From NCBI RefSeq assembly GCF_001279775.1, contig NZ_LGDG01000028.1:1-64000 (forward strand): a DNA stretch of 64,000 nt, read 5' to 3'. The stretch comes from Streptomyces sp. MMG1533. GTDB lineage: Bacteria > Actinomycetota > Actinomycetes > Streptomycetales > Streptomycetaceae. Below, piece by piece: positions 15,261 through 24,678 of the stretch. The notes below the pieces were generated by a model, which made no database searches, had not been told where the DNA came from, and worked only from the letters and a program-made list of their open reading frames with translations. Position numbers and translations under genes: made by a program. Each line of letters starts with the position of its first letter. The stretch's first letter is position 1.

Positions 15261-16232
15261 GTGACCAGCGCATCGGTGAGCCGTCGACGAGCGCTGGCGG
15301 CCGGGCTCGGCGTGGTCGCGGCGGCGGTGCCGGCCGGGTGCACGCAGGACGTGGGGCCGGTACGGCGGCTGCGGTTCGCGACAGGGCCCGAGGGAGGGCC
15401 GTACAACGCCTTCGGCACGGCCCTGGCGAAGGCCGTCGCCGGGAGCGGGAGCCGGCTGGCGATCGTTCCGGTGGGCACCGCGGCCAGTGTGGACAATCTG
15501 CGGAGGCTTCAGGACGGCTCGGTGGAACTGGCCCTGGCCATGGCGGACGCGGCACAGGACGCGGTGCTGGGACGAGAGCCGTTCTCCCGGCCCAGCGCCG
15601 CGGTGACGGCGCTCGCCCGGGTCTACGTCAACTACACGCACCTCGTCGTACCGGCGGAGGGGCCGGTGCGCTCGCTGAGCGATCTCGCCGGGCGGCCGGT
15701 CGCCGCGGGTGCCGCGGGATCGGGCGTGCAGGTGGTGGCCGGGCGGTTGCTGCGGGCGGCCGGGCTGACCGGCGAACGGGCGGTGACGGAGCGGCGGCTC
15801 GGACTCGCCGCGTCGGTGACGGCGCTGCGCGAGGGCACCGTGGACGCGCTGATCTGGTCGGGCGGGGTGCCGACGCCCGCGCTGTCGACGCTCGCAGGTG
15901 AACTGCCGCTGCGGTTCGTGCCGTTGGAGGGCCAGGTGAGCGCACTGCGCGAGCGGTACGGCCCGGTCTACACGGCCGTCACGATTCCCGCCGGGGCGTA
16001 CGGCCTGACGGAGCCGGTGGGCACCATCGGGGTCGGCAACTATCTGATGGCCCGTGCCGACGTGCCGGAGGGTGCGGTGCGCGAGGTGCTCCAGGTGGTG
16101 TTCGACCGGTGGCGCGTGCTGCTGCGGGAGGTGACGGCGGGCGCCCGGCTGGAGCCCCGGTTCGCCATCTCCACCGCCGAGGTGCCGCTGCACCCCGGCG
16201 CCGTGGCGTACTACCGGTCGGTGTACGACTGA
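15261..16232 (+). CDS. TAXI-family TRAP-type solute-binding lipoprotein
   Basis: This 323-aa protein starts with a twin-arginine-rich lipoprotein signal (SRRRALAAGLG then lipobox VPAGC near residue 27). The mature part has the TAXI opening LRFATGPEGGPYNAFGTALA, then LEL-type LALAMADAAQDAVLG and VYVNYTHLVV, as in TRAP-associated extracytoplasmic immunogenic proteins that bind carboxylates or amino acids. The GTG at 15261 was chosen because it gives a compact signal peptide; the Shine-Dalgarno is weak and an ATG at 15210 is possible. No TRAP membrane subunits are adjacent. It converges with a two-component system and lies close to a KgtP-like symporter, so it may feed or signal to those. Confidence 0.78.
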   Translation: MTSASVSRRRALAAGLGVVAAAVPAGCTQDVGPVRRLRFATGPEGGPYNAFGTALAKAVAGSGSRLAIVPVGTAASVDNLRRLQDGSVELALAMADAAQDAVLGREPFSRPSAAVTALARVYVNYTHLVVPAEGPVRSLSDLAGRPVAAGAAGSGVQVVAGRLLRAAGLTGERAVTERRLGLAASVTALREGTVDALIWSGGVPTPALSTLAGELPLRFVPLEGQVSALRERYGPVYTAVTIPAGAYGLTEPVGTIGVGNYLMARADVPEGAVREVLQVVFDRWRVLLREVTAGARLEPRFAISTAEVPLHPGAVAYYRSVYD

Positions 16233-16282
16233 GCAGCCGTGCGGCGGGGCGGGCGTGCGGCGGAGCGGGCGTGCAGGCGCGC

Positions 16283-17659
16283 TCAGCAGGACGGCAGCCG
16301 GAGCTCCACGGCAAGGCCGTGCGGGGCGTTGCCACTCACGCCGAGCCGGCCGCCGCTGAGCCGGGCGAGTTCGTCGGCGATGGCCAGGCCGAGCCCGCTG
16401 CCGGGAACGTTCTGATGTTCGGGCGCCCGGGCGAACCGCCGTAGCAGCAAGGGCAGTTGCTCCTCGGGCACCCCGGGTCCGTCGTCGGCGACCCGTACGG
16501 CCGCCTCGCCGTCCCGGAGCACGGCGCGCACCTCGACATGGCCGCCGGAGGGCACGAACTTGGCCGCGTTGTCGAGGAGCGCGTCGAGGATCCGGCCCAC
16601 CGCGTCAGGCAGGGCTCGTGCCCGCAGGTCGTCCTGGACGGCGGAGGCGGCCAGCTCCACCCCGGCCTTTCGGAATACCGGGGTCCAGGCCACGACCCGT
16701 TCGCGTACCGCCTGCGACACGTCCTGCTCGGCCGGTTCCGCGCTGCCGGATTCCACGCGGGCCAGCGCGAGGAGTCCGTCGAGCAGTTCCTCCAGGCGTT
16801 CGGCCTCGTCCAGGGCGCGGGCGTGCTCGGTCCGGCCGAGGCCGGGTGAGAGGTGCGGTTCGACGTTCTCCAGTTGCAGCACGAGGGTGGCCAGCGGGTT
16901 GCGCAGCTGGTGGGAGGCGTCGGCGACGAAGTCGCGCTGGCGGCCGATGGAGTCGGCCATGGCCTCGGCCATGGTGTTGAAGTGCTGCCGCAGGCTACGC
17001 AGCTCCGGCGGACCGGTGTCGGAGACGGCCCGTGTCGTCAGGCTTCCGGAGGCAAGGCCCTCCACGGCCCGGTCCAGGTCGCGGACCGGGCGCATCAGCC
17101 ACCGGGTGATGCCCACGGCGACCAGGGCCGCGGCCGAGAAGGCGGCGAGCGCGCCGGCCGCGATGAGGGACCAACGTACGGTCACGTCGTGGCGGGCGGC
17201 CTCGGTGGGGACGGTCAGCAGTACCGCCCCGCTCACCCGCTCGTCCCGCCCGACGGGCTCGGCCAGCACCACCGTGTCCGGTCCCCATGGACGGATGGTG
17301 GGCAGGCGCTCGGTGGAACGGCCGGTCAGGGCACGCTGCAGGGACTCGTCCGCCGCCGGGTCGGAGGACGAGGAGGTGCTCGGTCCCGCCCGGGCTACCG
17401 CACGTCCCGTCGTGTCGACCACGGTCACCCGGGCTCCGTACAGCTCGGCGTAGCGACGGATCTCGGTGGACAGCTCGGTACGGTCGGCGTCGGTGCGCAT
17501 CCGGTCGGCGAGCTCGGCGAACCGGACCGCCTCGGAGCGCCGCTGGAGGAGCAGGTGCTCGGTGCGCCCGTCGGCGTAGGAGCCGGCGAGGGGCAGGGAG
17601 AGCAGCAGCGTCGCGGCTCCCATGAGCACCATGAGCACGGTGAGGAGTCTGCGTCTCAT
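16283..17659 (-). CDS. HAMP-domain sensor histidine kinase
   Basis: This 458-aa membrane kinase has TM1 (about 4-26), an extracytoplasmic sensor loop (30-160), TM2 (about 164-187), HAMP (188-240), the phospho-acceptor H250 in DASHQLRNP, the N-box N364 in LLDNAAKF, and the G1/G2 boxes VADDGPGVP and GSGLGLAI. It phosphorylates the response regulator encoded just upstream, which it overlaps by four bases (ATGA). It converges with the TAXI binding protein gene and shares strand with a KgtP-like transporter gene, so a carboxylate-sensing TctDE/DctSR-like role is plausible but unproven. Confidence 0.9.
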   Translation of the reverse strand: MRRRLLTVLMVLMGAATLLLSLPLAGSYADGRTEHLLLQRRSEAVRFAELADRMRTDADRTELSTEIRRYAELYGARVTVVDTTGRAVARAGPSTSSSSDPAADESLQRALTGRSTERLPTIRPWGPDTVVLAEPVGRDERVSGAVLLTVPTEAARHDVTVRWSLIAAGALAAFSAAALVAVGITRWLMRPVRDLDRAVEGLASGSLTTRAVSDTGPPELRSLRQHFNTMAEAMADSIGRQRDFVADASHQLRNPLATLVLQLENVEPHLSPGLGRTEHARALDEAERLEELLDGLLALARVESGSAEPAEQDVSQAVRERVVAWTPVFRKAGVELAASAVQDDLRARALPDAVGRILDALLDNAAKFVPSGGHVEVRAVLRDGEAAVRVADDGPGVPEEQLPLLLRRFARAPEHQNVPGSGLGLAIADELARLSGGRLGVSGNAPHGLAVELRLPSC

Positions 17660-18345
17660 CGCTCGCCGCGCGCCTGTGGGGAGCCGAGCTGGTAGCCGAA
17701 GCCGTGGACGGTGCGGACCAGGTCGGACCGACCGGTCTTGGCGCGGATGCCGGCCACATGGACGTCCAGGGAACGGGAGGCGGCGAGGAAGGCGTCGCCC
17801 CAGATCCGGTACAGGATCTCCTCGCGGGAGTGCACCTGTTCCGGGCGGGCGGCCAGGAAGGCCAGAACGTCGAACTCGCGCCGGGTGAGCCGCACCGCGG
17901 TCCCGGCGACCGTGACCGCGCGGCCCACGACGTCGATCTCCACGTCGCCGGCCCGGACGGCAACCTCCTCGCCCTCCGCACGCACCGACGGCGTGCCCGT
18001 CCGGCGGCGCACGGTGTCGATCCGGGCCATCAGCTCGTTCATCCGGAACGGCTTGACCACGTAGTCGTCGGCGCCGGCGCGCAGTCCCTGCACGATGTCG
18101 CGCTCTTCGCAGCGGGCGGTGACCACGATCAGCGGCGCGTGACAGACGGTGCGCAGCCGCCGCAGCAGCTCAAGTCCGTCGAGGTCCGGCAGCCCGAGGT
18201 CGAGCAGCACGAACTCGGCCTCACGGATGTACCGCAGGGCGTCCATGGCCCGGCCGACCCGGCGGACGGTGTGCCCGCGCTGGGAGAGGGCCGTGCCGAG
18301 GGCCTGGGCCATGCGGTCGTCGTCCTCGACGAGAAGCGCGTGCAT
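17656..18345 (-). CDS. OmpR/PhoB-family response regulator
   Basis: This 229-aa regulator has a receiver domain (1-118) with the acidic pocket E7/D8, phospho-acceptor D49 (FVLLDLGLPD) and K in VKPF near 98, and a winged helix-turn-helix effector domain (about 130-222; RLTRREFDVLAFLA, then SRSLDVHVAGIRAKTG). It binds direct-repeat promoters once phosphorylated by the kinase with which it overlaps. The ATG at 18345 has AAGGA eight bases upstream. A 92-base gap separates it from the transporter gene upstream on the same strand, a likely target. Confidence 0.9.
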   Translation of the reverse strand: MHALLVEDDDRMAQALGTALSQRGHTVRRVGRAMDALRYIREAEFVLLDLGLPDLDGLELLRRLRTVCHAPLIVVTARCEERDIVQGLRAGADDYVVKPFRMNELMARIDTVRRRTGTPSVRAEGEEVAVRAGDVEIDVVGRAVTVAGTAVRLTRREFDVLAFLAARPEQVHSREEILYRIWGDAFLAASRSLDVHVAGIRAKTGRSDLVRTVHGFGYQLGSPQARGER

Positions 18346-18437
18346 GGGAGTCCTTGAGCCGCAGTGACCAGGGCAGCAGCTTACGGAAGCGGCTCGCCCA
18401 GGTCACCGTGGGTTCCATCGTGGGTGCAGTCGTCGGT

Positions 18438-19823
18438 TCAGCGGACGGCTTCGACGGGAGCGGCTGCCGCACCCCGGGCGCCGTCGGCGTCCGCCTCGGT
18501 CTCGGCGCGGCTGAGCGCGGCATTGCGGGTGTCCGGCATCAGGACGTAGGCGATCAGGGAGACCAGGGCGCACCCGGACACGTACCAGAAGAACATGGTC
18601 TCGTGGCCGCTGTCCTTGAACCACAGCGCCACGTACTCCGCCGTCCCGCCGAACAGGGCGTTGGCGATCGCGTACGGCAGCGCCACGCCCAGGGCGCGCA
18701 CCCGGGTCGGGAACAGCTCCGCTTTCACGGCCGCGTTGATCGACGTGTAGCCGGTGATCATCACCAGGGCGAGCAGGGAGAGGCCGAGCGCGCCCCAGTA
18801 GGAGGACGCCGATCCGAGCGCGGTCATGATGGGGTACGTGCCGACGGTGCAGCCGACCGCGAAGGTGATCAGCAGCGGGCGGCGGCCGATCCGGTCGGAC
18901 AGCATCCCGGCGAGGGGCTGGAGCACGGCGAAGACGGTCAGCGCGGTGAAGCTCACCAGCGTGGCGGTGTTCTTCGCCATGCCCGCGCTGCCGACCAGGT
19001 ACTTGGTGAGGTACGTGGTGTACGTGTAGTAGGCCACGGTGCCGCCGAGGGTGAGCGCCATGACCAGGCCCGCCTGGCGGCGGTGCTGCCACAGAACCTT
19101 CAGCGTGCCGCGCGAGCTGTCGTCGTGGCCCGTCGCACCACCGGTCTCCTCGGTGAACGCGTCGGTCTCCTCCAGCCGGCGCCGCAGCCAGAACACCACC
19201 AGCGCGAAGATCGCGCCGAACACGAACGGGATGCGCCAACCCCAGCTCTCCAACTGGGCGGTGGTCAGTGTGTGCTGCATCGTGATGAGGATGCCCAGGC
19301 CGAGGATCTGGCCGCAGGTCATCGACACGTACTGGAAGGACGAGCCGAGGCCGCGCCGGTTGCGGGCGGACGCCTCGACCAGGTACGTGGCGCTGGCCGC
19401 GTACTCCCCGCCGATGCTCATGCCCTGCAGCAGCCGCGCCAGCAGCAGCACCACGGCGCCGAAGTAGCCGGCCTGGCCGTAGGTGGGGGCGAGGGCGATC
19501 AGCAGGGCGGCCACCGACATCATGGTGACGGTGAGCGTGAGCGCGCTCTTGCGTCCGTGCCGGTCCGCGGCGCGGCCGAGAACCCAGCCGCCGACCGGCC
19601 GCATCAGGAATCCGACCGCGAAGATCCCCGCGGTGTTCATCAGCTGCGTGGTCGGGTTGTCGCCGGGGAAGAACGAGTCGGCGAAGTAGATCGCGAAGCT
19701 GGCGTAGACGAACCAGTCGTACCACTCGACGAGGTTGCCGAGCGATCCGCCGACCAGGGCGAGGCGGCGTTTCGCGCGGAGGTCTTCGGGCGGGGTTCCA
19801 GGCATGACGGCAGCGGAAGACAT
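18438..19823 (-). CDS. MHS-family (KgtP-like) metabolite:proton symporter
   Basis: This 461-aa protein has twelve predicted helices and the metabolite:H+ symporter signatures GNLVEWYDWFVYASFA (about 28-43), GWVLGRAADRHGRKSAL between helices 2 and 3, and LLQGMSIGGEYAAS in helix 4. The family includes alpha-ketoglutarate, citrate, shikimate and proline/betaine permeases; the sequence is closest in feel to alpha-ketoglutarate permease. ATG 19823 has GGAG upstream. It is followed on the same strand by the response regulator and kinase genes, and the TAXI binding protein lies opposite, so a carboxylate-uptake module is likely. Confidence 0.82.
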   Translation of the reverse strand: MSSAAVMPGTPPEDLRAKRRLALVGGSLGNLVEWYDWFVYASFAIYFADSFFPGDNPTTQLMNTAGIFAVGFLMRPVGGWVLGRAADRHGRKSALTLTVTMMSVAALLIALAPTYGQAGYFGAVVLLLARLLQGMSIGGEYAASATYLVEASARNRRGLGSSFQYVSMTCGQILGLGILITMQHTLTTAQLESWGWRIPFVFGAIFALVVFWLRRRLEETDAFTEETGGATGHDDSSRGTLKVLWQHRRQAGLVMALTLGGTVAYYTYTTYLTKYLVGSAGMAKNTATLVSFTALTVFAVLQPLAGMLSDRIGRRPLLITFAVGCTVGTYPIMTALGSASSYWGALGLSLLALVMITGYTSINAAVKAELFPTRVRALGVALPYAIANALFGGTAEYVALWFKDSGHETMFFWYVSGCALVSLIAYVLMPDTRNAALSRAETEADADGARGAAAAPVEAVR

Positions 19824-20175
19824 GGCGGCTCCAAAGGGAAGTCGTCTTTGACGGGAGACGGGAAGATGTCCCGATGCGGGGAGTGCGCATGAGCATGCGG
19901 GTGGCTGCCGAGCCCGTACAAGGTCCGGAATCCAGATCTAACATCCCGCTAAGAAAGGGCCCGGGCCGCACGCGGGGCCGAGCCGTCCGGCCGTGACGGA
20001 TCCGGAGCACGCAGGGCCGGTTGTCGATGCCCGCGTCGTGGCGGGTGGCGAGTCGGTTGCCGATCCAGGCGTCAGAAAGGCTTCGCCGCCACGGCCACCG
20101 TAAAAGGCGACAGAAGATGTCCGGCTTACCCGTCACCCTGGAAGGGACATCGGGACGAGGCACGGGAGGCCGAAC
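19824..20175. other. Divergent intergenic region, no gene seen
   Basis: About 350 bases between the divergent symporter and SDR genes. I see no credible coding frame. The segment from about 19930 to 19960 is locally AT-richer (AGATCTAACATCCCGCTAAG) and may hold promoter elements, but no clear -35/-10 pair stands out. The Shine-Dalgarno of the SDR gene (GGGAGG) is at its right end. Confidence 0.4.
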
Positions 20176-21090
20176 ATGTCACAGCCGCTGGAAAGCAAGG
20201 TCGCGCTGGTGGCCGGGGCGACGAGGGGAGCCGGCCGGGGCATCGCCGTGGAGCTCGGAGCGGCCGGCGCCACCGTCTACGTCACCGGTCGCAGCACCCG
20301 CGTCCGGCGCTCGGAGTACGACCGGCCGGAGACCATCGAGGACACCGCCGACCTGGTCACCGAAGCCGGCGGTCACGGCATCGCCGTACCCACCGACCAC
20401 CTCGATCCGGCACAGGTCCGCACGCTCGTCGACCGCATCGCGGAGGAGCAGGGCCGCCTCGATGTCCTCGTCAACGACGTCTGGGGCGGCGAGCACCTCT
20501 TCGCCTGGGACGCCCCCGTCTGGGAGCACGACCTGGACAAGGGCCTCAGGCTGCTCCGGCTCGCCGTCGAGACGCACGCGATCACCAGCCACCACGCCCT
20601 GCCCCTGCTCCTGCGCCGCCCCGGCGGCCTGGTCGTCGAGATGACCGACGGGACCGCCGAGTACAACCGCGACACCTACCGCAACAGCTTCTTCTACGAC
20701 CTCGCCAAGACGTCCGTCCTGCGCATGGGCTTCGCCCTGGCCCGTGAACTCGGCCCGCGCGGCGCCACCGCCGTCGCCCTCACGCCCGGCTGGCTGCGGT
20801 CGGAGATGATGCTCGACAACTTCGGGGTGCGCGAGGACAACTGGCGCGACGCCACCGCCCGCGTCCCCCACTTCGCGATCTCCGAGACCCCCCGCTTCGT
20901 GGGCCGCGCCGTGGCCGCCCTCGCCGCCGACCCCGACGTGGCGCGCTGGAACGGCGAGTCCCTCTCCAGCGGCGGGCTGGCCCAGGTGTACGGCTTCACC
21001 GACCTCGACGGCAGCCGCCCGGACGCCTGGCGCTACCTCGTCGAGGTGCAGGACGCGGACAAGCCGGCGGACGTCACCGGCTACCGCTGA
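20176..21090 (+). CDS. SDR-family oxidoreductase
   Basis: This 304-aa short-chain dehydrogenase has the cofactor loop GATRGAGRGIA (residues 15-25; a G-A-T-R-G-A-G variant of TGxxxGIG), the strand DVLVNDVWGG in place of NNAG, and the catalytic YDLAK (Y-x3-K) near 180. The long insertion around WGGEHLFAWDAPVWEHDL is shared with a subgroup of actinobacterial SDRs of unknown substrate. GGGAGG precedes ATG 20176. The last ten bases overlap the 3' end of the opposing gene. Confidence 0.82.
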   Translation: MSQPLESKVALVAGATRGAGRGIAVELGAAGATVYVTGRSTRVRRSEYDRPETIEDTADLVTEAGGHGIAVPTDHLDPAQVRTLVDRIAEEQGRLDVLVNDVWGGEHLFAWDAPVWEHDLDKGLRLLRLAVETHAITSHHALPLLLRRPGGLVVEMTDGTAEYNRDTYRNSFFYDLAKTSVLRMGFALARELGPRGATAVALTPGWLRSEMMLDNFGVREDNWRDATARVPHFAISETPRFVGRAVAALAADPDVARWNGESLSSGGLAQVYGFTDLDGSRPDAWRYLVEVQDADKPADVTGYR

Positions 21091-21626
21091 AGCGTGGTGC
21101 CACCCGAGGGCAGCGGCCAGCGCGCCGAGTGACCCGGCGGCAGCGCCAGGTCGTCCCGTACGGCCGCGTAGTAGCCCTCGCGTCCGGCGCGCTGCCGCTC
21201 CAGCAGGCCCTGCCACGCCTGCGGATCACGCGTCCCCTCGCGCAGGAACCGCTCCATCTCCATCACGGCGACCACCCACGCCCGGGCCCGCTCCACCACC
21301 TCGGGACTGCCCAGCAGGATCAGCGCCTCCCCGGACGGATCCCGGGCGGTCGTCGCCTCGGCCATCAGCGGTGCCGCCTCCTGCGGGGACAGCGGGTGGG
21401 GGTGCGGGTCGTTGCCGAGGTGGGCGGCGACCCGGTACGTCAGGGTGACGGACTTCTTCAACGTCCGTGCGTACTCGGCGTACACGGAGAGCTTGCGCTC
21501 CTCCCAACGGGCCGCCTGCTCACGCTGGAACCGGGCCCGGTCGCTGCGCACGACCGCGAAGTACGAGCCGAGCGCGCCGATCACGACACCGAAGAGGGCG
21601 GGGAGTTGCTGCAGGAACGCGGACAT
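21081..21626 (-). CDS. Conserved small membrane-anchored protein, unknown function
   Basis: This 181-aa protein starts with one hydrophobic helix (about residues 5-24, LPALFGVVIGALGSYFAVV), then a charged helical region (RSDRARFQREQAARWEERKL) and a largely alpha-helical cytoplasmic part. It has no catalytic motif. The layout matches conserved Streptomyces proteins of unknown function. It overlaps the 3' end of the convergent SDR gene by 10 bp and is divergent from a second SDR gene about 50 bp away. Confidence 0.6.
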   Translation of the reverse strand: MSAFLQQLPALFGVVIGALGSYFAVVRSDRARFQREQAARWEERKLSVYAEYARTLKKSVTLTYRVAAHLGNDPHPHPLSPQEAAPLMAEATTARDPSGEALILLGSPEVVERARAWVVAVMEMERFLREGTRDPQAWQGLLERQRAGREGYYAAVRDDLALPPGHSARWPLPSGGTTLQR

Positions 21627-21676
21627 GGCCGCACGGTACCTGCCCGGTTGATCGTTGCGGCACTACCGTCGGCCCC

Positions 21677-22474
21677 ATGACGCACACACAGCGCTTCGAG
21701 GGGTACGGAGTTCTCGTCACCGGCGCCGCCAGAGGCATCGGAGCCGCCACCGCCCTGCGGTTCGCCGAAGAAGGGGCACAGGTCCTGGTCACCGACGTCG
21801 ACCCGCCCGAGGCGGAGCGCACCGCCGCCGCTCTCCGCCGACAGGGGCTCGCGGCCCGGGCGTTCACGTGCGACGTGGCGGACCGGGCGTCCGTCGATGC
21901 GGCCGTCGCCCACGCCGTCACCGCCTTCGGCGGCCTCGACGTCCTGGTCAACAACGCCTGCAGGTGCACCCCCGACGCCCCGCTCTTCGAGGACGAGCCC
22001 GAGGAGGTGTGGGCCGGCGACCTGGACGTCACCCTGACCGGCGCATACCGCTGCGCCCGGGCGGCTCTTCCGCACCTCGCGGCCTCCGGACGCGGTGCCG
22101 TCGTCAACATCGGCTCCGTCAACGGCCTCCAGGACTTCGGCAACCACGCCTACAGCGCCGCCAAGGCCGGCCTCGGCTCCCTGACCCGCACCCTCGCCGG
22201 ACACGCCGCCGCTCGCGGGGTCCGCGTCAACCTCGTCGCTCCGGGCACCGTACGCACGACCGCCTGGGAGGGCCGGGAGGACGAGCTGGACGCGGTGCGC
22301 GAGCTGTACCCCCTCGGCCGGGTCGGCGAACCGGAGGACATCGCGGCGGCCGTAGCCTTCCTGGCCTCGCGCGACGCGGCCTGGATCACCGGGACGACGC
22401 TCACCGTCGACGGCGGCCTCACCGCGGCCAACACGGGGTTCCGCCAGGCGATCGGACACCTTAGGAACGCTTAA
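21677..22474 (+). CDS. SDR-family oxidoreductase (classical, with catalytic tetrad)
   Basis: This 265-aa protein is a textbook classical SDR: TGAARGIG cofactor loop (residues 15-22), DVLVNNA (about 92-98), catalytic S in NIGSVNG (about 144), YSAAK (about 158-162) and a C-terminal substrate loop ending ITGTTLTVDGGLTA. D-x-D after the second strand (VTDVDPP) suggests NAD preference. It likely oxidises or reduces a secondary alcohol or sugar; substrate unknown. ATG 21677 has no good Shine-Dalgarno and is preceded by TACCGT about seven bases upstream, so the message may be leaderless. Confidence 0.85.
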   Translation: MTHTQRFEGYGVLVTGAARGIGAATALRFAEEGAQVLVTDVDPPEAERTAAALRRQGLAARAFTCDVADRASVDAAVAHAVTAFGGLDVLVNNACRCTPDAPLFEDEPEEVWAGDLDVTLTGAYRCARAALPHLAASGRGAVVNIGSVNGLQDFGNHAYSAAKAGLGSLTRTLAGHAAARGVRVNLVAPGTVRTTAWEGREDELDAVRELYPLGRVGEPEDIAAAVAFLASRDAAWITGTTLTVDGGLTAANTGFRQAIGHLRNA

Positions 22475-22517
22475 CGGTATCTGTAGATCTTTTCACTTGT
22501 CCTGCGGCGACGGTCTC

Positions 22518-23822
22518 GTGCAGCGTTCTTCCGTGCTGTCCGACTCCCCATGGCGTACCGCCGACTTCCGTAATCTGTTCGCCGCGACCACGCTCAGCCA
22601 GCTCGGCACGAACGTCACCTACGTCGCCGTCCCCTTGTTCGCCGTCGCCGCGCTCGACGCCGGCCCCGGCCAGGTCGGTGTCCTGGCCACGCTGAGCACC
22701 CTGGCGTTCCTGCTCATCGGGCTGCCTGCCGGGGCCTGGGTGGACCGGATGCGGCACCGCCGGGTACTCATCGGGGCGGACCTGGCCCGTGCGGTCCTGT
22801 TCGCCTCCGTCCCGCTCGCCTGGTGGGCGGACACCCTCACGCTCGGCCAGCTGTACGCCGTCGTCCTGCTGAACGGGTGCGCGACCGTCTTCTTCGACGT
22901 CACCTCACAGAGCACCCTGCCCCGACTGGTGGGCCACGGAGCCCTCGTGCGGGCGAACACCGCCATGGTCAGCCTCCAGGCGATGGGCAACGTCGCCGGA
23001 CGCAGCGCCGGCGGTGCCCTCGTCCAGTTGCTCAGCGCACCCGTGGCGGTGTTCTGCGCGGCGGCCGCCCATCTCGCCTCGGCGCTCCAACTCACCTTCA
23101 TCCGCCGCGAGGAGACCCCGCCCGGTCACCGCGCCGGGCACGCCGGACTGCGCGCCCAGATCGCCGAAGGCCTGCGGCATGTCTTCGGCAACCCGGAACT
23201 GCGTGCCCTCGCCCTCACCGCCGCCCTGACCAATCTGGGCATGCAGATCGTCAACACCATGCTGCCCATCCTCTTCGTCCGCGAACTCGGGCTCCCCGCC
23301 GGCGCGTTGGGCCTGTTCTGGGCGGCAGGCGGCCTGGGTCTGCTGCTCGGCGCCCGCTGCGCCCGAGCCGTCGCCGGGCGCCTGGGCCACGGCCGTACCC
23401 TCGGGCTGGCAGGAGTGTGTCTGGCGCCCGCCGGACTCCTGGTGCCGTTGATCGGCCACGGTCCCTGGCTGTGGATCGCCGGTGCGGGCTGGGTCCTCGC
23501 GCTGTTCAAGACGGGCATGGACAACGTTCTCGGCGTGAGCCTGCGCCAAGGGATGACGGCGGACGACCTGCTCGGTCGCATGAACGCCACGTTCCGGTTC
23601 GTTCTGTCGGGATCCCTCGCCGTCGGCGCCGCCGTGTCGGGCCTGATCGGTGAGCTGGCCGGCGTACGCCCGACGCTCTGGGTGGGCGGCGCGCTGCTGG
23701 CGACGGCGTTCCTGCCGGTCTACCTCTCCCCGGTCCGCACCCGCCGCGAACTCCCGACCCGGCAACAGACACCGACGTCGGAGAGCCGGCACCGAGGCGG
23801 TAGCGCTCGGCCCGCGGTGTGA
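22518..23822 (+). CDS. MFS transporter, macrolide-efflux-like (MefA/Ent type)
   Basis: This protein of about 434 aa has twelve hydrophobic segments and the opening WRTADFRNLFAATTLSQLG, with GAWVDRMRHRRVLIGADLARA between helices 2 and 3, as in EntS/MefA-type proton-driven exporters. The substrate could be a drug or a siderophore-like metabolite. The start is uncertain: GTG 22518 or GTG 22533 are preferred to the TTG at 22497, but none has a strong Shine-Dalgarno. It follows the SDR gene by 43 bp on the same strand. Confidence 0.78.
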   Translation: MQRSSVLSDSPWRTADFRNLFAATTLSQLGTNVTYVAVPLFAVAALDAGPGQVGVLATLSTLAFLLIGLPAGAWVDRMRHRRVLIGADLARAVLFASVPLAWWADTLTLGQLYAVVLLNGCATVFFDVTSQSTLPRLVGHGALVRANTAMVSLQAMGNVAGRSAGGALVQLLSAPVAVFCAAAAHLASALQLTFIRREETPPGHRAGHAGLRAQIAEGLRHVFGNPELRALALTAALTNLGMQIVNTMLPILFVRELGLPAGALGLFWAAGGLGLLLGARCARAVAGRLGHGRTLGLAGVCLAPAGLLVPLIGHGPWLWIAGAGWVLALFKTGMDNVLGVSLRQGMTADDLLGRMNATFRFVLSGSLAVGAAVSGLIGELAGVRPTLWVGGALLATAFLPVYLSPVRTRRELPTRQQTPTSESRHRGGSARPAV

Positions 23823-23950
23823 GATGTCACCGTTTCGTCGCAACGTGAGCGGTGCTACAACCGATGGCGCCGGGCACCGGTCTAGCAGGCGAAGAACGTG
23901 AAACCGGATGAGCAAAACCGTGCAGATCCAGGCAAAAAGGAAGGTCCGTC

Positions 23951-24646
23951 ATGGGGGACATACGCAGACGAGGCGCCGTCGCACTCGGGATCACCGGACT
24001 GGTGGCACCGCTCACGCTCGCGCTGGGCGCCACGCCCGCGCAGGCCGCGAGCTGTACCACGCAGACCGGCCCCTACCAGAAGCAGGTGGAGAAGTTCCTC
24101 GGCCGGCCGGTCGACGGCAAGCAGTCGGCCGCCGACTGCAAGGCCATCCAGGCCTTCCAGAACAAGCACGGCATCACGCCGAACGCCGGGTACGCGGGCC
24201 CCGTCACCTGGGGCGTGATGAACCTGATGCTGAAGCAGAAGGCCGTGGGAACCAACCCCAACAAAGACGGCAAGTGCCCGGTCAACAAGGGCCGCATCGC
24301 CTGCGTGAACCTGAGCCTTCAGCTGAGCTGGATCCAGGACGGCAAGAAGCTCGTCTACGGCCCCGTCCCGGTCCGCACCGGCCGTGACGGCTACGAGACC
24401 CGCACCGGCCTGAAGAAGATCTACTGGCGGGACATCGACCACGTCTCCAGCATCTACGACGTGCCGATGCCCTACAGCCAGTTCTTCGACGGCGGGCAGG
24501 CCTTCCACTCCGTCGGCCTCAGCATGTGGAACCCGCCCGGCTCGCACGGCTGCGTCAACATGACGACGACCACCGCCAAGAAGTACTGGTCGCTGCTGAA
24601 GAAGGGCGACGACGTCTTCGTGTACGGCCGCAAGCCGGGCACCTGA
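23951..24646 (+). CDS. Secreted L,D-transpeptidase with peptidoglycan-binding domain
   Basis: This 231-aa exported protein has a signal peptide (1-32, cut near AQA-AS), a cysteine-stapled peptidoglycan-binding helix bundle (about 40-97) and a YkuD catalytic domain (about 115-229) with H186 in AFHSVG and the S-H-G-C motif GSHGCVNM (H199, nucleophile C201). L,D-transpeptidases make 3-3 peptidoglycan cross-links or attach proteins and resist most beta-lactams. AGGAAGG lies upstream of ATG 23951. It stands alone, with 127 bp upstream. Confidence 0.87.
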   Translation: MGDIRRRGAVALGITGLVAPLTLALGATPAQAASCTTQTGPYQKQVEKFLGRPVDGKQSAADCKAIQAFQNKHGITPNAGYAGPVTWGVMNLMLKQKAVGTNPNKDGKCPVNKGRIACVNLSLQLSWIQDGKKLVYGPVPVRTGRDGYETRTGLKKIYWRDIDHVSSIYDVPMPYSQFFDGGQAFHSVGLSMWNPPGSHGCVNMTTTTAKKYWSLLKKGDDVFVYGRKPGT

Positions 24647-24678
24647 CGCGGCTCAGGCACCCGGCCGTCACGGGACGC

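Noticed and set aside
23876..23890. GGTCTAG-containing string resembling half of a DasR site before the L,D-transpeptidase
   Set aside because: Only one half matches the DasR consensus; the other arm is absent. A second GGTCTAG at 47664 lies in the loop region of a hairpin.
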